From positions 106,249,488 to 106,313,487 of the forward strand of contig CM060984.1 of assembly GCA_030765065.1 (NCBI GenBank): 64,000 bases of DNA, given 5' to 3'. The position numbers and the translations under genes are program-made. This stretch comes from Deroplatys truncata. Taxonomy: Eukaryota; Arthropoda; Insecta; Mantodea; Mantidae. Shown piece by piece: positions 1-10,580 of the stretch. Numbering within the stretch: position 1 is the stretch's first letter; each line of letters starts with the position of its first letter. The notes beneath the pieces were generated by a model, which was not told the origin of the DNA, did not search any database, and worked only from the letters and a program-made list of their open reading frames with translations.

Positions 1-213
1 CATTTTCCCCGAAAGTCCTTTACGTGTTAATTTCTCCCAGAGAGCACTACGTTCTACAGTATCAAATGCCATTTTAAAATCTACAAATACAGTATATACC
101 TTACCACCTTTATTTCTCAAATTGTCATCAATTATTATTTTCAGAACAAAGACATTGTCAATAGTCGAGAAACCTTCCCTAAATCCTGCCTGAAATTTAG
201 AAATCCTATGATG
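1..213 (-). pseudogene. non-LTR retrotransposon reverse transcriptase fragment
   Basis: The minus strand reads open for about 70 codons and runs off the left edge of the window. It contains QAGFREGFSTIDNVF followed about 15 residues later by VYTVFVDFKMAFDTVERSAL. The aspartate in VDF is where non-LTR reverse transcriptases carry the first catalytic Asp (motif A), and the conserved LW follows. This part is intact, but the protein stops abruptly at the start of a family A repeat near 214, so the copy is broken on that side. The clade cannot be fixed from 70 residues. Whether the rest lies to the left cannot be seen. Confidence 0.8.
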
Positions 214-349
214 TGTCTTACGTATAGTAAGTAGGGGAACTATTGTATTCCACCCAAAAATTCGATACCGTGGTTTCACCGGAAATATATGTTTTGAGAC
301 CCTCTGAAACGAAAAAAAAAACATTTTTGGAAACATGTCCGTGTGTTGG

Positions 350-400
<51 letters not shown>

Positions 401-1163
401 AGTCAGACTGTGAACAGCATAACTCAGAAACGAACAGTCGGATAAACACCAAACTTGGTATTTAGGTTCAGTATCTTCCAGAGATGCGACACGAAGGTTT
501 TCAAGAAAATCTCCCCCACCCCAGATTACCCTTTACATGGAACATTTTTCGAAACTTTTAATTTTCTCAAAAGTGGCTCTAACGATTTGGATTAAAATAT
601 CATATATTTAAGATACTTTCATGACAAATAAAATGTATATCTTGAATTTTCTGGGAATGTCTCCAAAAGTATTCTTCATTGTGAACGACTTTTGCATAAC
701 TGGTAAATCATAAGAGAGAGACAAAATTTTACTACACAAAAAATGTAGATCGCGTTAAAATACACAATTTATGTCATATACATTTTTTTTGCTGAGTGAA
801 CAATTTTCGAGATATTGCTTGTTATTCCCTTAAATTTTTCAATACTTTCTCAAATGGGAATTCGTTATTCATTTTTTGTCTTGTATATGCAAAGAGTATT
901 AATCTGTGGCAAATAGAATGGTGCTGCACCTAGCAACCAGCTATTAAGATATATGCCGATGCTTAAAGGCTACTGTATTTCTATATTGCCCTTGTAAATA
1001 TATATTCCCCTTACATCTACAAGAAACTTAGCAACAAGATAGAGTCTGCAAATGTTTATCTCGATTAACATGAAGTAGATGGAGAATAAGCGTTTGTAAA
1101 AATAATTTGTACATTTGTACAAGAGTAGAGAAAGACATGTGAGTGTAACACAACAGATTTTTT
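214..1163 (+). repeat. family A dispersed repeat, copy 1, near full length
   Basis: This is one of more than a dozen copies in the window of an unclassified repeat of about 0.8-0.95 kb. Landmarks are a near-palindromic start (TACGTATAGTAAGTAG), a block ending ACCAAACTTGGTATTTAGG, an AT-rich middle, and an end reading GAGTAGAGAAAGACATGTGA. I see no protein-coding capacity. The start CTTTCTCTACT found in other copies is the reverse complement of AGTAGAGAAAG at the far end, so the family has short inverted termini. This copy abuts the broken reverse transcriptase and carries a (GT)n expansion. Confidence 0.85.
351..399. repeat. (TG)n microsatellite in family A
   Basis: About 24 TG units. Other copies have shorter GTGTGT or ACACAC tracts at the same place, so this is local expansion of a tract native to the repeat. 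Confidence 0.95.
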
Positions 1164-1465
1164 CAGCATAAATTCGTTGCTTGACTTTCGTCCTCCTCTT
1201 CAGAGATAAGTTGCTCTTTATGCTCTAATTTCTTAACGTAATATTTGAAAAATCATTATTAATACACAGTTTCTGCACTATATAATTAGCTTCATGGATG
1301 CAGTAAGGAAAAAGAAAGACGTAAAATCTCATAAAACATAGATAATTTAACCCCAATTTTGGGCACTACAGATAAAACCTTAAGTAACAGCTCAGATTCC
1401 TTGAAACTAAAAGCATTCCAAAAGTGTTATATCTCTCCTTTATTTATAATATCATTTATTCAGCA
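1164..1465. other. unassigned AT-rich sequence
   Basis: I see no coding potential, repeat relationship or RNA feature here. Confidence 0.5.
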
Positions 1466-2048
1466 TTAAGGGTAGTCGTCAAGCAAAAATGAAAAAAATA
1501 CGTCTTTATGTTTTTATTTATTTTTTATTTTATTTTAATTAATTTTTTTGCGTTTTATTAAAATATGGTTAATTCTGTTTAATTTGGTATTTGGTACATT
1601 CAAATGTCCAAATTATGTTGTTATAAATTAATTTATGGAAATATTATAATTGAACGAGTTTTATAGACATTTTTAGTTTAAGTGTGAAATTACTCAATAC
1701 AATATTTTTCAACACAAATGACCCGTTTCCTCCGAAACTATAAGATGTATATGAATAAAAACGTTCACATAGTACAAACAATCTCATCATAATGTGGAAT
1801 TGCTTTTGTTGAAGTTCCTCAAATAGTTTATTTCTTAAAAATAAAATGTTAGGAATTTTAGAGGTTTATAAAAAATGATAATTTTTTCCAATCAATATTT
1901 TTACCCCAAAATGAGTCGATCTACCTAGACGAAGTGAATAAACATAGTGTTAAAATATCACATTTCTATGTCAAATAGGTTCTGTGAAAACGGGTCATTA
2001 ACATAGCTAATTTAACATTAGCGAGATAGGGCTTGATGACTCCCTTAA
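1466..2048. mobile_element. MITE candidate with TTAA ends
   Basis: The left end reads TTAAGGGTAGTCGTCAAGC and the right end, reverse complemented, TTAAGGGAGTCATCAAGC: 16 of 18 or 19 positions agree depending on the gap. TTAA at 1466-1469 and 2045-2048 would be the target duplication or part of the ends. A second inverted pair (ATGACCCGTTT near 1719 and its complement near 1993) lies inside. The interior is very AT-rich and non-coding. TTAA suggests a piggyBac-like origin, but no transposase is present, so that is inference. Confidence 0.45.
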
Positions 2049-3100
2049 TATAAATGAAATGGAAGCAAAGTACATAGATGTTTCTAATTTAGAAAGTTCT
2101 TTTCATTATGACCATCAATACCGACTGAACATTATTTATCGTTGCAGAGAATTAACATAAATTAGTGTTTATTTCTTATATTTTCATCCCATTGAAGTTT
2201 TATAAGATGTCGAAAGAATTATGCTCATTAAGTTTATGTAAGATCGCTCATAAAATACATAGGCTAACTATATCAATCAATATTTTAATTCGTTTGTTAT
2301 AACGTCCTGTTTAGTTACGCAGTCATAAGTCTCTTCTATAAGGATTATATAAGCGAGTATTCATACCAGCTCAGATTTGCTCGAGTTGAAAGGTAAAAAA
2401 TAAAATTTAACACCCCTCGACGTGAGAAGCTTGACAAATTTGCATTTTAGTATCAGTTACTGTGCGCAGAAATTTTCATTTGAATAACAAAGTTTTACAA
2501 ATTACTACAGCGCCTTGCAAGGTAATACATGATGTAAATTAGGGAATAAGGCCTTGCTCAGTGCTCGAGATAACCTCCTGCTTTTTCGAAGTGAAATTGA
2601 CATCTCTTCAGTATGGATGCACATATAGAGTCCCGTGATAACAATGTGATGAAATTCAGATTCAATACACTCCTTTAAATGCTTTGTCTTAAAACTGTTT
2701 TGGGAATGCAATTGATGCTTCCCACAAAGTTCCATTGGATTATATCCAGTGAAAGAGTAGCCTAATATTTTGATCCATACCTACCAATACATTTTAAAAA
2801 ATTAAACTAAATGCACTCTATCAGTAGTGTCTAGCCATTTATAGCCAAAATTGCAGCCAAAAGTCTTGAAACTACGATTGCATGTATTAATAATGATTAT
2901 TTTTAAAAACATAAAATTATCAAACATTGGCTATAGATTTTTTCATAGTGCATGGTACACAAATAGTTATTTATGATATAAGTGTTAAAAGTAGAGTTTT
3001 ATTTTTCAAATATGAACGTTTTCTGAACGAGTGTGGCAATCCTACGATCAAAATAAAATAAATTTTATCATGTGTTGTCATACACTATTTTAGACAGCAC
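2049..3100. other. unassigned AT-rich sequence with a weak core-promoter match
   Basis: The minus strand holds a 76-codon open frame (2505-2735) that I do not recognise. On the plus strand TATATAA at 2346-2352 is followed 27 bases later by TCAGATT (2371-2377), the spacing of an arthropod TATA-initiator pair, with GGTAAAAAA downstream. There is no exon to support it. Nothing else is visible. Confidence 0.3.
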
Positions 3101-3107
3101 TAAGGTA

Positions 3108-3600
3108 GGATAGGGACGAGCCAATGGAGGAGACAGCTAGCACTACAAACCCAATGTGCGTGCACCCCTGGGAGGAATGGATGAGGAGAGGAACCGCAGG
3201 AGACAAAGGGCTGCTGAGCAAGGCCAATGCAAGTCGACAGCACAGAGTTCCCTAACAGTTCCAGGCTTGATCACCCCACCCGGGTTGTAGCCCGGAGATG
3301 CCCCTTCCTCTAGTGGGACCGGAGAGACGTTTCAAAGCGCAAGCCTCTGTGCTATCTGCCCGACACCGACCGAACCACAGCCTCGAAGTCAACCCGAAAC
3401 ATGTAATGGAAATGAAATGAGAGGAAATGGGGGGAGAGAAAATTGGTGATAGAATACACCACTCCAGCATTTCCCTATGTCAACCAGGGCAAGCCACAAA
3501 AAACCCATGGTCAGAGTGGGCGGCAACCGGGAATCGACCCAAGGACCTCCCGAATGCCAGTGTCACAGTTACCGCAGAGCTGTCTCGCTCGTTAAACAGC
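3108..3600 (-). mobile_element. SINE-2 copy, body type alpha
   Basis: Read on the minus strand this begins near 3600 with a tRNA-like head: CGGTAACTGTGAC (A-box side), then CATTCGGGAGGTCC and GGGTCGATTCCCGG as B-box region. A conserved stretch GACCATGGGTTTTTTGTGG follows, then a GC-richer body. It shares the whole body with the copy at 11960-12515 and only the head and next ~150 bases with the copies at 13783, 51440 and 62224. The open frames across it are by-products of its GC content. No clear target duplication was found. Confidence 0.8.
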
Positions 3601-5640
3601 CCAAAATTATAAAGTATCCACCTGGAATTTGTGTGGATATAGCATTGTACATTTGGACAAGCGCATTTGTGAGCTCTAAGTCAGTTGTGCTACGCAGGCT
3701 AAACAACAACAGTGTATTGACAACATGATCACTTACAAGCCAAAGCATTCTATAACATATCGAAGCCTGTGGTAAAAATTAATCAAGAGAAAAAGTGTAA
3801 CATCAATTTTATTAATAAGTGTATATATTAGTTATTATTATTCGTTTTAAATACCAGTGAAATTTATTGTGAAATTGTTATAATCTGTAATATTATTCAC
3901 TTGTGTAGAGGAAGTAGCATTGCAAGTTTCGTCTGATTCTGCCGAATCTATTTCCGAGTGAAATAATCAATTAGTCAAATAATCCCTAACTACATTGATC
4001 GATAAATGGTCTTCGATTAATGTAATTTCCGTCGGAAGAAACAAGGGTGTAAACAATGGAGTGTTATAAAAATGTTATTCCACTGAGTGTTGCAATCAAC
4101 ATAGAAGTTATTAAATCAGTGTTAAACAGAATATTTAGAGCACAAAGTAAGATTGATCCAAATATTTATACAATGCAAAAGATGAGTGTAAATGGACTGT
4201 GAAGAGAAAGAAAGATAATTTAATTGTAGGTAATAATCTTTAGTTATTAAATTTGCATGAATTGTAGTAACCGGGGTTCAATTTCAGTTGAAAAAACCAA
4301 CAATTCTATCTAACACCTTATCAACTAAATAACTAAAAAATGATAGCTCATTTTAATTGAAATAGTTTTTTGTTTTATTCTATGTGCATAAAATTTACAT
4401 TCTATAGCAAATACACTTACCAAGGGTTTGAAGACTAAAATTCCGGTGAAATTAAGTGAAAATAGTGCAACTCTCTGTGGTTAGAAAAAAAAAATTGAAC
4501 ACAATATACCAATCTGTTAAATAAGCGTCACTTAAGCGGTTAAAGTGGCGTGTGAGATTGGTGCCCAAATTGATTTTCCAACCTGCTTACTCAGCGAATT
4601 ACTTTTCGCCTTTAAACGAAACTCGCCTTGTGTCGAAAATGAAATCGAGAACAAAGGAAACACAAGAGAGAGAGAAGCAATGCATTAAAGAACTTAACGG
4701 ACAGATCAGGAGGGGAAAGTGTTGAAAGCTGGCGTTCAAACGAACCTGCAAGACAGTGAAGGGTACAATGATTTCTGAACACAGATGGACGTAACACAAG
4801 TGGCCTTTTGACCTTTGCCAAGGGAGCTAGCTCAATTTCATCAAGGGATACTACAGCGGCCCCGTAGCCCCACCCACAAAACGTCTCCTGCATTCTTAAA
4901 CCCTTCCTGGTTTGCTCTAACACTGTTGATGGGTTAAACCCTCTCTTTCTACATCATCCCTTCTCTAGAGAACTGAACATAGCGCCGAGTTCTGCCATGG
5001 AAGCGGTATTACTTTGATTTTACAGGGGATTTCTAAATTATGTTTAACAATTTTATTACAAAAGAACGCTTTCCTAAGGCGGGAAACAAAACATGTTTTG
5101 AAATAGACGATTAATGCTGTATTGATATAATGTGGACCAAACCCTATAAAAAGTTTTATACAGCAGACATAAAACTAGACCCTTTAACACGAGACTCATC
5201 TAGAAATTGTATATTATAACCAGGCATAGGCGTGTCTAAGCATTAAAGCCAGGATGAAAGGAAATAACACTAAACTGTCACTGGACCACAGGCGAGGCCG
5301 TCGCATGTAACAAACCACTCCATTCTTCATACACTGTTTTGACGTTTGCAGACGGCACTCAAACTAGTTTGACCTGCCTTTCAGTGACGTTTGGCCTGCA
5401 GTAGTGGAGATATTCTTGAACATGACATCATTTCATTTAGTTGTAATGAAGCCGGCAAGAATGGCACTCCAACACGCTAAGACTATAACACCCTAGGCAA
5501 CTGAGAATTCCTGAAATAGACTCAGGTTTTCTATGAGCTGGGAAATGCATAGGAGATGCATCATTATAAATTTCGGTAGGACTATATAATTCTAATGAAA
5601 AACTATAAATAATTTCGGGACATTAGTGATCCTGAATGTT
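3601..5640. other. unassigned sequence
   Basis: About 2 kb without recognised features. 3780-4540 is strongly AT-rich. 4540-4960 is closer to balanced and has overlapping minus-strand frames (66 and 103 codons) with no motif I know. The last few hundred bases may be the degraded region upstream of the RNase H remnant that follows. Confidence 0.4.
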
Positions 5641-5649
5641 GGGCGAATA

Positions 5650-6420
5650 AAACTGTTGGAAACTCCTGAGAAAACTTTGATGTGATTTACAGACGGCTCA
5701 TAGAATGAATCAGTAATAGGATCCAGAGTACATATGGCTTAACACTAAGGTGCAAAAAGCTTTTTCCCCTCTTGAGTGAACATGCATTGTTTTTGTAACA
5801 CAAATTCATATTATTATTCACTGCATACATTGAAAGCACAAGGAGAACTTACACCGGTAAACAGATGCTTGTCTTTCCAAATAGCCAGACTGCACTTAAG
5901 GCTCTAAGTTGTCATAAGGTAACGTCAGGACTGGTTTTAAACTTCCTAAACGAGCTCATTTAGGTGCCGGGTCATAATGGCATAGAAGGAAATGAAAAAG
6001 TGATGATCTTGTAAGACTAAGAGCAGCCTCATAATTTATTGACCCATAATCGTCTCGAACTGGTCCAAAATAGTTCATAAATCCTGGCTTAAAAAGGGAA
6101 ACAAACATGACAAACTATTTATTATCAAACCATGTAAGAAAAGAGCTAAAAGCTTACTGAAATGTAAAAGACTTCAACAGAGAACAAATATTATTGCATT
6201 TCTTACAGGACAACCTTCTGTGAAAAAACATCTTAACACAATGGGAGTGTTTCAGGGTAACTTATGTTGCAGATTGTGCAAGAAAGAAACTAAAACAGTC
6301 CAGCACATTATCTATATAAGCTTCTGTGAGACCCTGGCTCACAGGGGATATATTGCTTTCAGATCCAGAAGCTTTGAAGTCATATCTGTTATGAGACTGT
6401 ATTCCTTGTGAAGGATGCAG
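5650..6420 (+). pseudogene. non-LTR retrotransposon RNase H and C-terminal domain, decayed
   Basis: The plus strand contains, in order, FTDGS (5686-5700), NSQTALKALS (from 5880), VPGHNGIEGNEK (5963-5998), and after frame changes KKHLNTMGVFQ and CCRLCKKETKTVQHI (6220-6330). These match the RNase H domain and the Cys/His segment after it in R1/Jockey-type non-LTR elements: the catalytic Asp of TDGS, the Asp-Ser position (here NSQ, so altered) and the WVPGH motif (W lost to a stop). Stops after TDGS and before VPGH, plus several frameshifts, make it non-functional. The reverse transcriptase domain is not recognisable upstream. Confidence 0.8.
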
Positions 6421-6925
6421 GCATAATGAATTGGCTTTAAAATGATACAGGTAGCACAATAAGTCCAAGACAGAAGTGCGTCCGGAGCAATGGCGGAAAT
6501 CTCTATCGTATAAGACAAGATAGAGCAAACATTGGCCACTGTTGTTTGTGTTCTTTGAAACTTGAGTGTAGATAACTTCAAACCACTTGTGAGTAGTAGT
6601 TCTTCCCTCCAGTTTTTAGTTATTTACAACCAAATATTATATGCTGTAGGTCTTCCTCCCCTCCACTTAAGGGACACTAGGGTGAGATTTTAGGTGAAAA
6701 TGAATAAAATTTCGATTTTTTAATTATTTCATATGCGTATTCTACAGACACCTGTGAATATTTTATTCAAAAATATTTCACGAACCCCATTTTTTAAAGA
6801 CCAGCGATGTGTTTCAATCATCAGTGTGTCCTTTTTAACCCAACTGACCCTTTCTGAATGTATCTTTTCTCAGTTGTTTACATGTTTGCACATGAAATTT
6901 ATTCCTTAAATTTCAGGTATACTCT
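6421..6925. other. unassigned, with weak TTAA-flanked MITE candidate
   Basis: Nothing is recognised except TTAAGGGACACTA at 6667 and its imperfect complement ending TTAA at 6838, which could bound a 172-bp MITE. The ends agree too poorly to be sure. Confidence 0.2.
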
Positions 6926-7177
6926 TAAATTGATTTTATTTATGGACGCTCTTTAACTACTATGGTTCTTAGCGTCCCATTCTATATTGGGCGTGAAACA
7001 CCTGTAATTTTGCTCAGAGGCCTCTTTATCAGGCTTGAGGTTCTTTTACGTGCCGTAAATCTACGACACGGGACCACCGGCTTTACTTCCCTTCCGAAGG
7101 AAGCCGTGCTAACGATTTTTACGCCCGAAAAAATCCATCGCCCTCCGCCGGGTTTGAACCCGCGACCTTGGGAACCA
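6926..7177 (-). mobile_element. SINE-1 copy with target-site duplication
   Basis: This tRNA-derived SINE is in reverse orientation. Read on the minus strand the head has a B-box-like GGGTTTGAACCC region (near 7158), then the family-specific AAAGCCGGTGGTCCCGTGTC, GTAGATTTACGGCACGTAAA and a tail ending GTCCATAAATAAAA. The flanks AGGTATACTCT at 6915-6925 and 7178-7188 are identical and form an 11-bp target duplication. The 81-codon frame across it is not a gene. Confidence 0.88.
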
Positions 7178-7188
7178 AGGTATACTCT

Positions 7189-7570
7189 GATTTGTATGAA
7201 AAATTGAATACGTAATCTAAAATGTACTATCTAAAGATTCAAAGATGGATTTTATGATTGCTTTATTCATTGTCTCACAAAAAAAATTAATTCATACTGA
7301 AAAACAAGAAACATTTTACACCAACACTTCATAAAATGAATTTCTCTACAAATAATAACAACTTCAATCAAAGCATTAAGTTTATTATTGCTGTACTAAA
7401 GTATCATAAAATGTCATTATCATAATCCTCTGATAAATTTGAATGCACAAGGCAGGTTTAGAAAATTTACATTTTTTTCACTAACTAAAAATATTCAATT
7501 GTACCATATGAAAACCTAATTGCGCTAGAAATAATTGTTCTTTCACACAAGCCGTGTGTTGGGCAGGGTT
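7189..7570. other. unassigned AT-rich sequence
   Basis: No coding, repeat or RNA signal was seen. Confidence 0.4.
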
Positions 7571-7679
7571 GGAAAGGTAGAATCAGACGATTGAAAAATT
7601 TATTGCCATAGCCGGGAGATCCGTGGTTCAAATCCCGGCTATGGCATTGAATTTTTCAGTCGTCTGATTGTACCTTTCT
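7571..7679. repeat. inverted repeat (47-bp arms) around a tRNA-like B box
   Basis: Arms 7571-7617 and 7633-7679 are complementary at about 42 of 47 positions. The 15-base loop and start of the right arm contain GTGGTTCAAATCCCGGC, a good Pol III B box. The right arm (CGGCTATGGCATTGAATTTT, then CAGTCGTCTGATTGTACC) recurs alone at 32626-32690, and a similar tail follows a tRNA-like head at 31355-31460, so this belongs to a small SINE family (SINE-4). A transcript would fold into a long hairpin. Confidence 0.8.
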
Positions 7680-7900
7680 AATTTGCGCTAGAGTTTTGAA
7701 CTTTTTCTAAGTAATTTCTTTATTTAGTCGTATGAAAATTTTGAAGTGAATAGCTTTAAAATTAAAAACAAAGTTAAGAAATTCAGTCTCAGTGTCTCTT
7801 AATGCATACTCCGCCTGTATAAAACCATTTCTCTGATCTTTTGACTTCCACACTCCATATCGTGTCCATACTATGACTCAGCAGGTTTGGCCCAGGGTTA
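7680..7900. other. unassigned sequence
   Basis: No feature was recognised. Confidence 0.4.
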
Positions 7901-7942
7901 TCGGGAGGTCAGTGTCGGGTCGTCCCAGATAAAAATAACTAG

Positions 7943-7972
7943 CGCTTTAGCCAGCGCTTTAGCACCGGAAGG
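7943..7972. repeat. short tandem AGCGCTTTAG motif
   Basis: TAGCGCTTTAGC is followed directly by CAGCGCTTTAGC. A related CGCTTTAGCGAGCGCG occurs downstream at 8088-8103. They sit around the promoter candidate. Confidence 0.7.
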
Positions 7973-7995
7973 GCTATCGTAAAATAATTAGATTC

Positions 7996-8160
7996 TTCTG
8001 GATGTTTCTCCTTCTCGAACGTTCTGGAACTCTGTAAAAATTTCCATCCGCTTTATAAGCGAGCGCTCTCGCGAGTCAATCAGTGAACGCTTTAGCGAGC
8101 GCGGTTTCTAGTGTTGTTCTCCTAGCGAGTTTGTGACAACTACTATGTCGTGCAGTAAGT
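7996..8160 (+). promoter_or_regulatory. heat-shock-element promoter candidate with TATA, initiator and possible splice donor
   Basis: At 8012-8029 the sequence is TTCtcGAAcgTTCtgGAA, four alternating pentamer cores in perfect phase, as in the heat-shock factor binding site. A second, imperfect array (TTCtgGATgtTTC) lies at 7996-8008. TATAA is at 8054-8058 and TCAGTG at 8080-8085, putting a start near 8082, 28 bases from the TATA box. A short GC-rich leader follows, then ATGTCGTGCAGTAAGTGG at 8144-8161, where GTAAGT could be a splice donor; unspliced, the ATG opens only 17 codons. It could be the promoter and first exon of a host stress gene, or the promoter of an LTR element. No downstream coding sequence settles it. 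Confidence 0.5.
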
Positions 8161-9356
8161 GGTGCTTCCAAGAGATATTGGAGAAGAATGGTGTTTGACT
8201 CCCCAATGAGTGAGCCGTGCGAAAGAAAAGCTAGTATTTCATTGAGGCTGCTACGCCACTAAGAAAGCGAACTGTGAGTTAAAACTTAGAAAAATGACAG
8301 TTAAAAACTTGTCAAAGTTGCAATACCATGCCATCTTTCCTCCTTGTTTACTTTGTCAATATATGTATGTTTCTCTATCGCAAGAACATTTCCACATAAG
8401 ATACCAATGATCTGTTTTCGGTTAAGCCACTGAGGTCTTGTTTCTCCATTTCTTCAAAACATAAGCTTCTTTTTCTGAATCTCTTTAGTATTGTGTGCTC
8501 TTAAGTTTTTGTCCGACTTGTATATTCCATAAGCCATTCTATGTGGTATTTTACAGTGTGGTTTTTAAATGCACATATAGCTTAAGATTTCAGGTGCATA
8601 TATTTTATGCCGGAAATATTGTGGGAGCTTTACAAATAGCAGCAGTCTTTATGGGGATTTCCGTATAAGCACTATTATACGGAACCTCTGTCACATTGAT
8701 GTTACCGACCGAGCTGGGATCTGTTAGTGAAAGCAAAAAAAAATACCCGTATCTTGGCTTTCTCCCCATAGGCCCAAGTTTGGCAACAACAACAACAAAA
8801 GAACTATCAACAACTTAGAACGATTCACTAATAATATCTAATCCCTTGCCTGATCGGTATTTAATAGTATTAAACGACATAATTTACAAAAATGTGCAAT
8901 CTTTATCTCTTCTTTCTTCTTGGAGGCACAAAGAAAAGAAAAAAAAGGTAACGTAACTGCAGCCGATCTTTTGTTAGCTACATGAAATCCTGATTATAAG
9001 TTAACTTTAGTGCGGTGTTGTGCGCGATTACTTGTGGCCTCGGTGCGGTGTAAAGACCCATCCGCGGTTGTGTTGATACATTGACGAAGGAATGCAGTAT
9101 TTTCTTTCCATTAGCTCTGTGTCTCCATGCAGCGTGGTATATGTTAATTCTCCATAAACATTAAGGCAACATTAGGGAATAAATATGAATTATCCGACAG
9201 CAGAATGTCTGAACGTGTGCGTTGTGTGTGTGTGTGTGTGTATGCATGTATGTTTATATCAATTCAATAATACTCTTATTTCCTTGTGAGGACGTATTAT
9301 AAAGATGTCGTTAGATTTGTTTTTGATGTAAAGTATATTTGAAATAATGTTTTAAA
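8161..9356. other. unassigned sequence downstream of the promoter candidate
   Basis: No exon or open frame of note was recognised. There is a small (AAC)n run near 8788 and a (GT)n run at about 9221-9241. Confidence 0.4.
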
Positions 9357-9582
9357 AATATTTAATGATGTAGGAGCCCTAAACACTTGAATAAATCTAG
9401 GAATGTGTAAGTAGATCTGTATTGTGGATTTTATACAGTGAAAACCCACGCCTTCCTCTCAACCTCCACACCACGTTTCGGTCCTCCGCAGCCAAGTGAG
9501 TATACGTCCCCTCAATGTACGTGCTGGGCAATAAAAATTAAATTAATTTTTCATGTGATCATTTAGGCCTCTACCCAGCATG
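9357..9582 (-). repeat. terminal-type repeat T, direct copy 1
   Basis: This is about 85-90% similar by eye to 9818-10046, in the same orientation. Read on the minus strand it starts near ATGCTGGGTAGAGGCC, continues through CCCAGCACGTACATTGAGG and AGGCGTGGG, and ends near TTTAGGGCTCCTACATCATT. The same ordered blocks occur in the arms of the fold-back element at 40381-41043, so these are related termini. Confidence 0.75.
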
Positions 9583-9817
9583 TGATGTGGCGTATTAATA
9601 ATTTGGGGGTTACATTGTCATTACCAGACATATTGTTTTGCATTGTCATTGCCAAATATATTGTTGCTTACCATGATGTTGATTGGGATGACGTTTGGAG
9701 GTTTTGCTAGCCACGAGTGGTGGGGATATAGCGTCAGTCTTGCCGAGTATTCCGTGAGAAGCGGATCGCGCGTGCAAGCCGGTCTTTAGATCGGTGAACA
9801 TCTCCCCTCACCTTTCA
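9583..9817. other. spacer between the two T repeats
   Basis: The 235-bp spacer has no open frame and no convincing primer-binding or polypurine site, so an LTR-type (TRIM) reading of the pair is possible but not proven. A small duplication (TTACATTGTCATTACCAGAC and a variant) lies at 9612-9660. Confidence 0.5.
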
Positions 9818-10046
9818 TATTTAATAATGTAGGAACTCCAAACATTTGGAAAATAAATCTAGGAATGTACAAGTAGATTTGTATTATGGATTTTGTACAG
9901 TGATAACCCACGCCTTCCTTATAACCTCCACACCACGTTTCGGTCCTTCCCAGCCAAGTGAATATGCGTCCCCTCAATGTACGTGCTGGGTAATAGAAGC
10001 TAATTTAATTTTTCAAGTGAACGTTTAGGCCTCTACCCAGCATGTA
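9818..10046 (-). repeat. terminal-type repeat T, direct copy 2
   Basis: This is the partner of 9357-9582. On the minus strand it begins near TGTTACATGCTGGGTAGAGG, comparable with TGTTATGTACCGGGTGAGG at the outer edge of the fold-back element at 40.38 kb. Confidence 0.75.
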
Positions 10047-10580
10047 ACAATATGAAAAGTATTTGTAATAAAGTCCCTTATGTTCAAATTATACCTACGT
10101 TCTCATTTGAAAACTGTTCAAACATGCATAATATTATACTTTTTATTCGTGTGAATTGCGTATTTCACTTGCTAATTCCGATTTCAGCATTCGGAATTTC
10201 AGTATTCCGATTCTTGAGAATCACATTTCCGTTGTGGCAACCTTATATACAATGACGAGTATCCCACTATGTGTGAGACACTTTTGATGCCGCCTCCAAT
10301 AACTCAGTCCTTGTTGAATCTGCAGCTAGCTGGCTGCTTGCAGTAAGGTATCTTTCCCCGAGGGTAGGCGTGGGTAGGTGGGTGGGAGGATAGACCACGC
10401 CAGTTAAGTTGACTGATAAATTTAATGGAGGTTAATACATAAGCTATTTGAAGCAAATTGCCGACAGTTTGAGGACGAAGAATTAAACTTTTTCGGAATT
10501 TTAGCACGAGTAACTGTAACTATTGAAGTAATATAACTGCTAACTTCTGAAATATCAATAAATTTATGGTTTCATTTGCG
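10047..10580. other. unassigned sequence
   Basis: Nothing was recognised; the short open frames have no motif. Confidence 0.4.
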
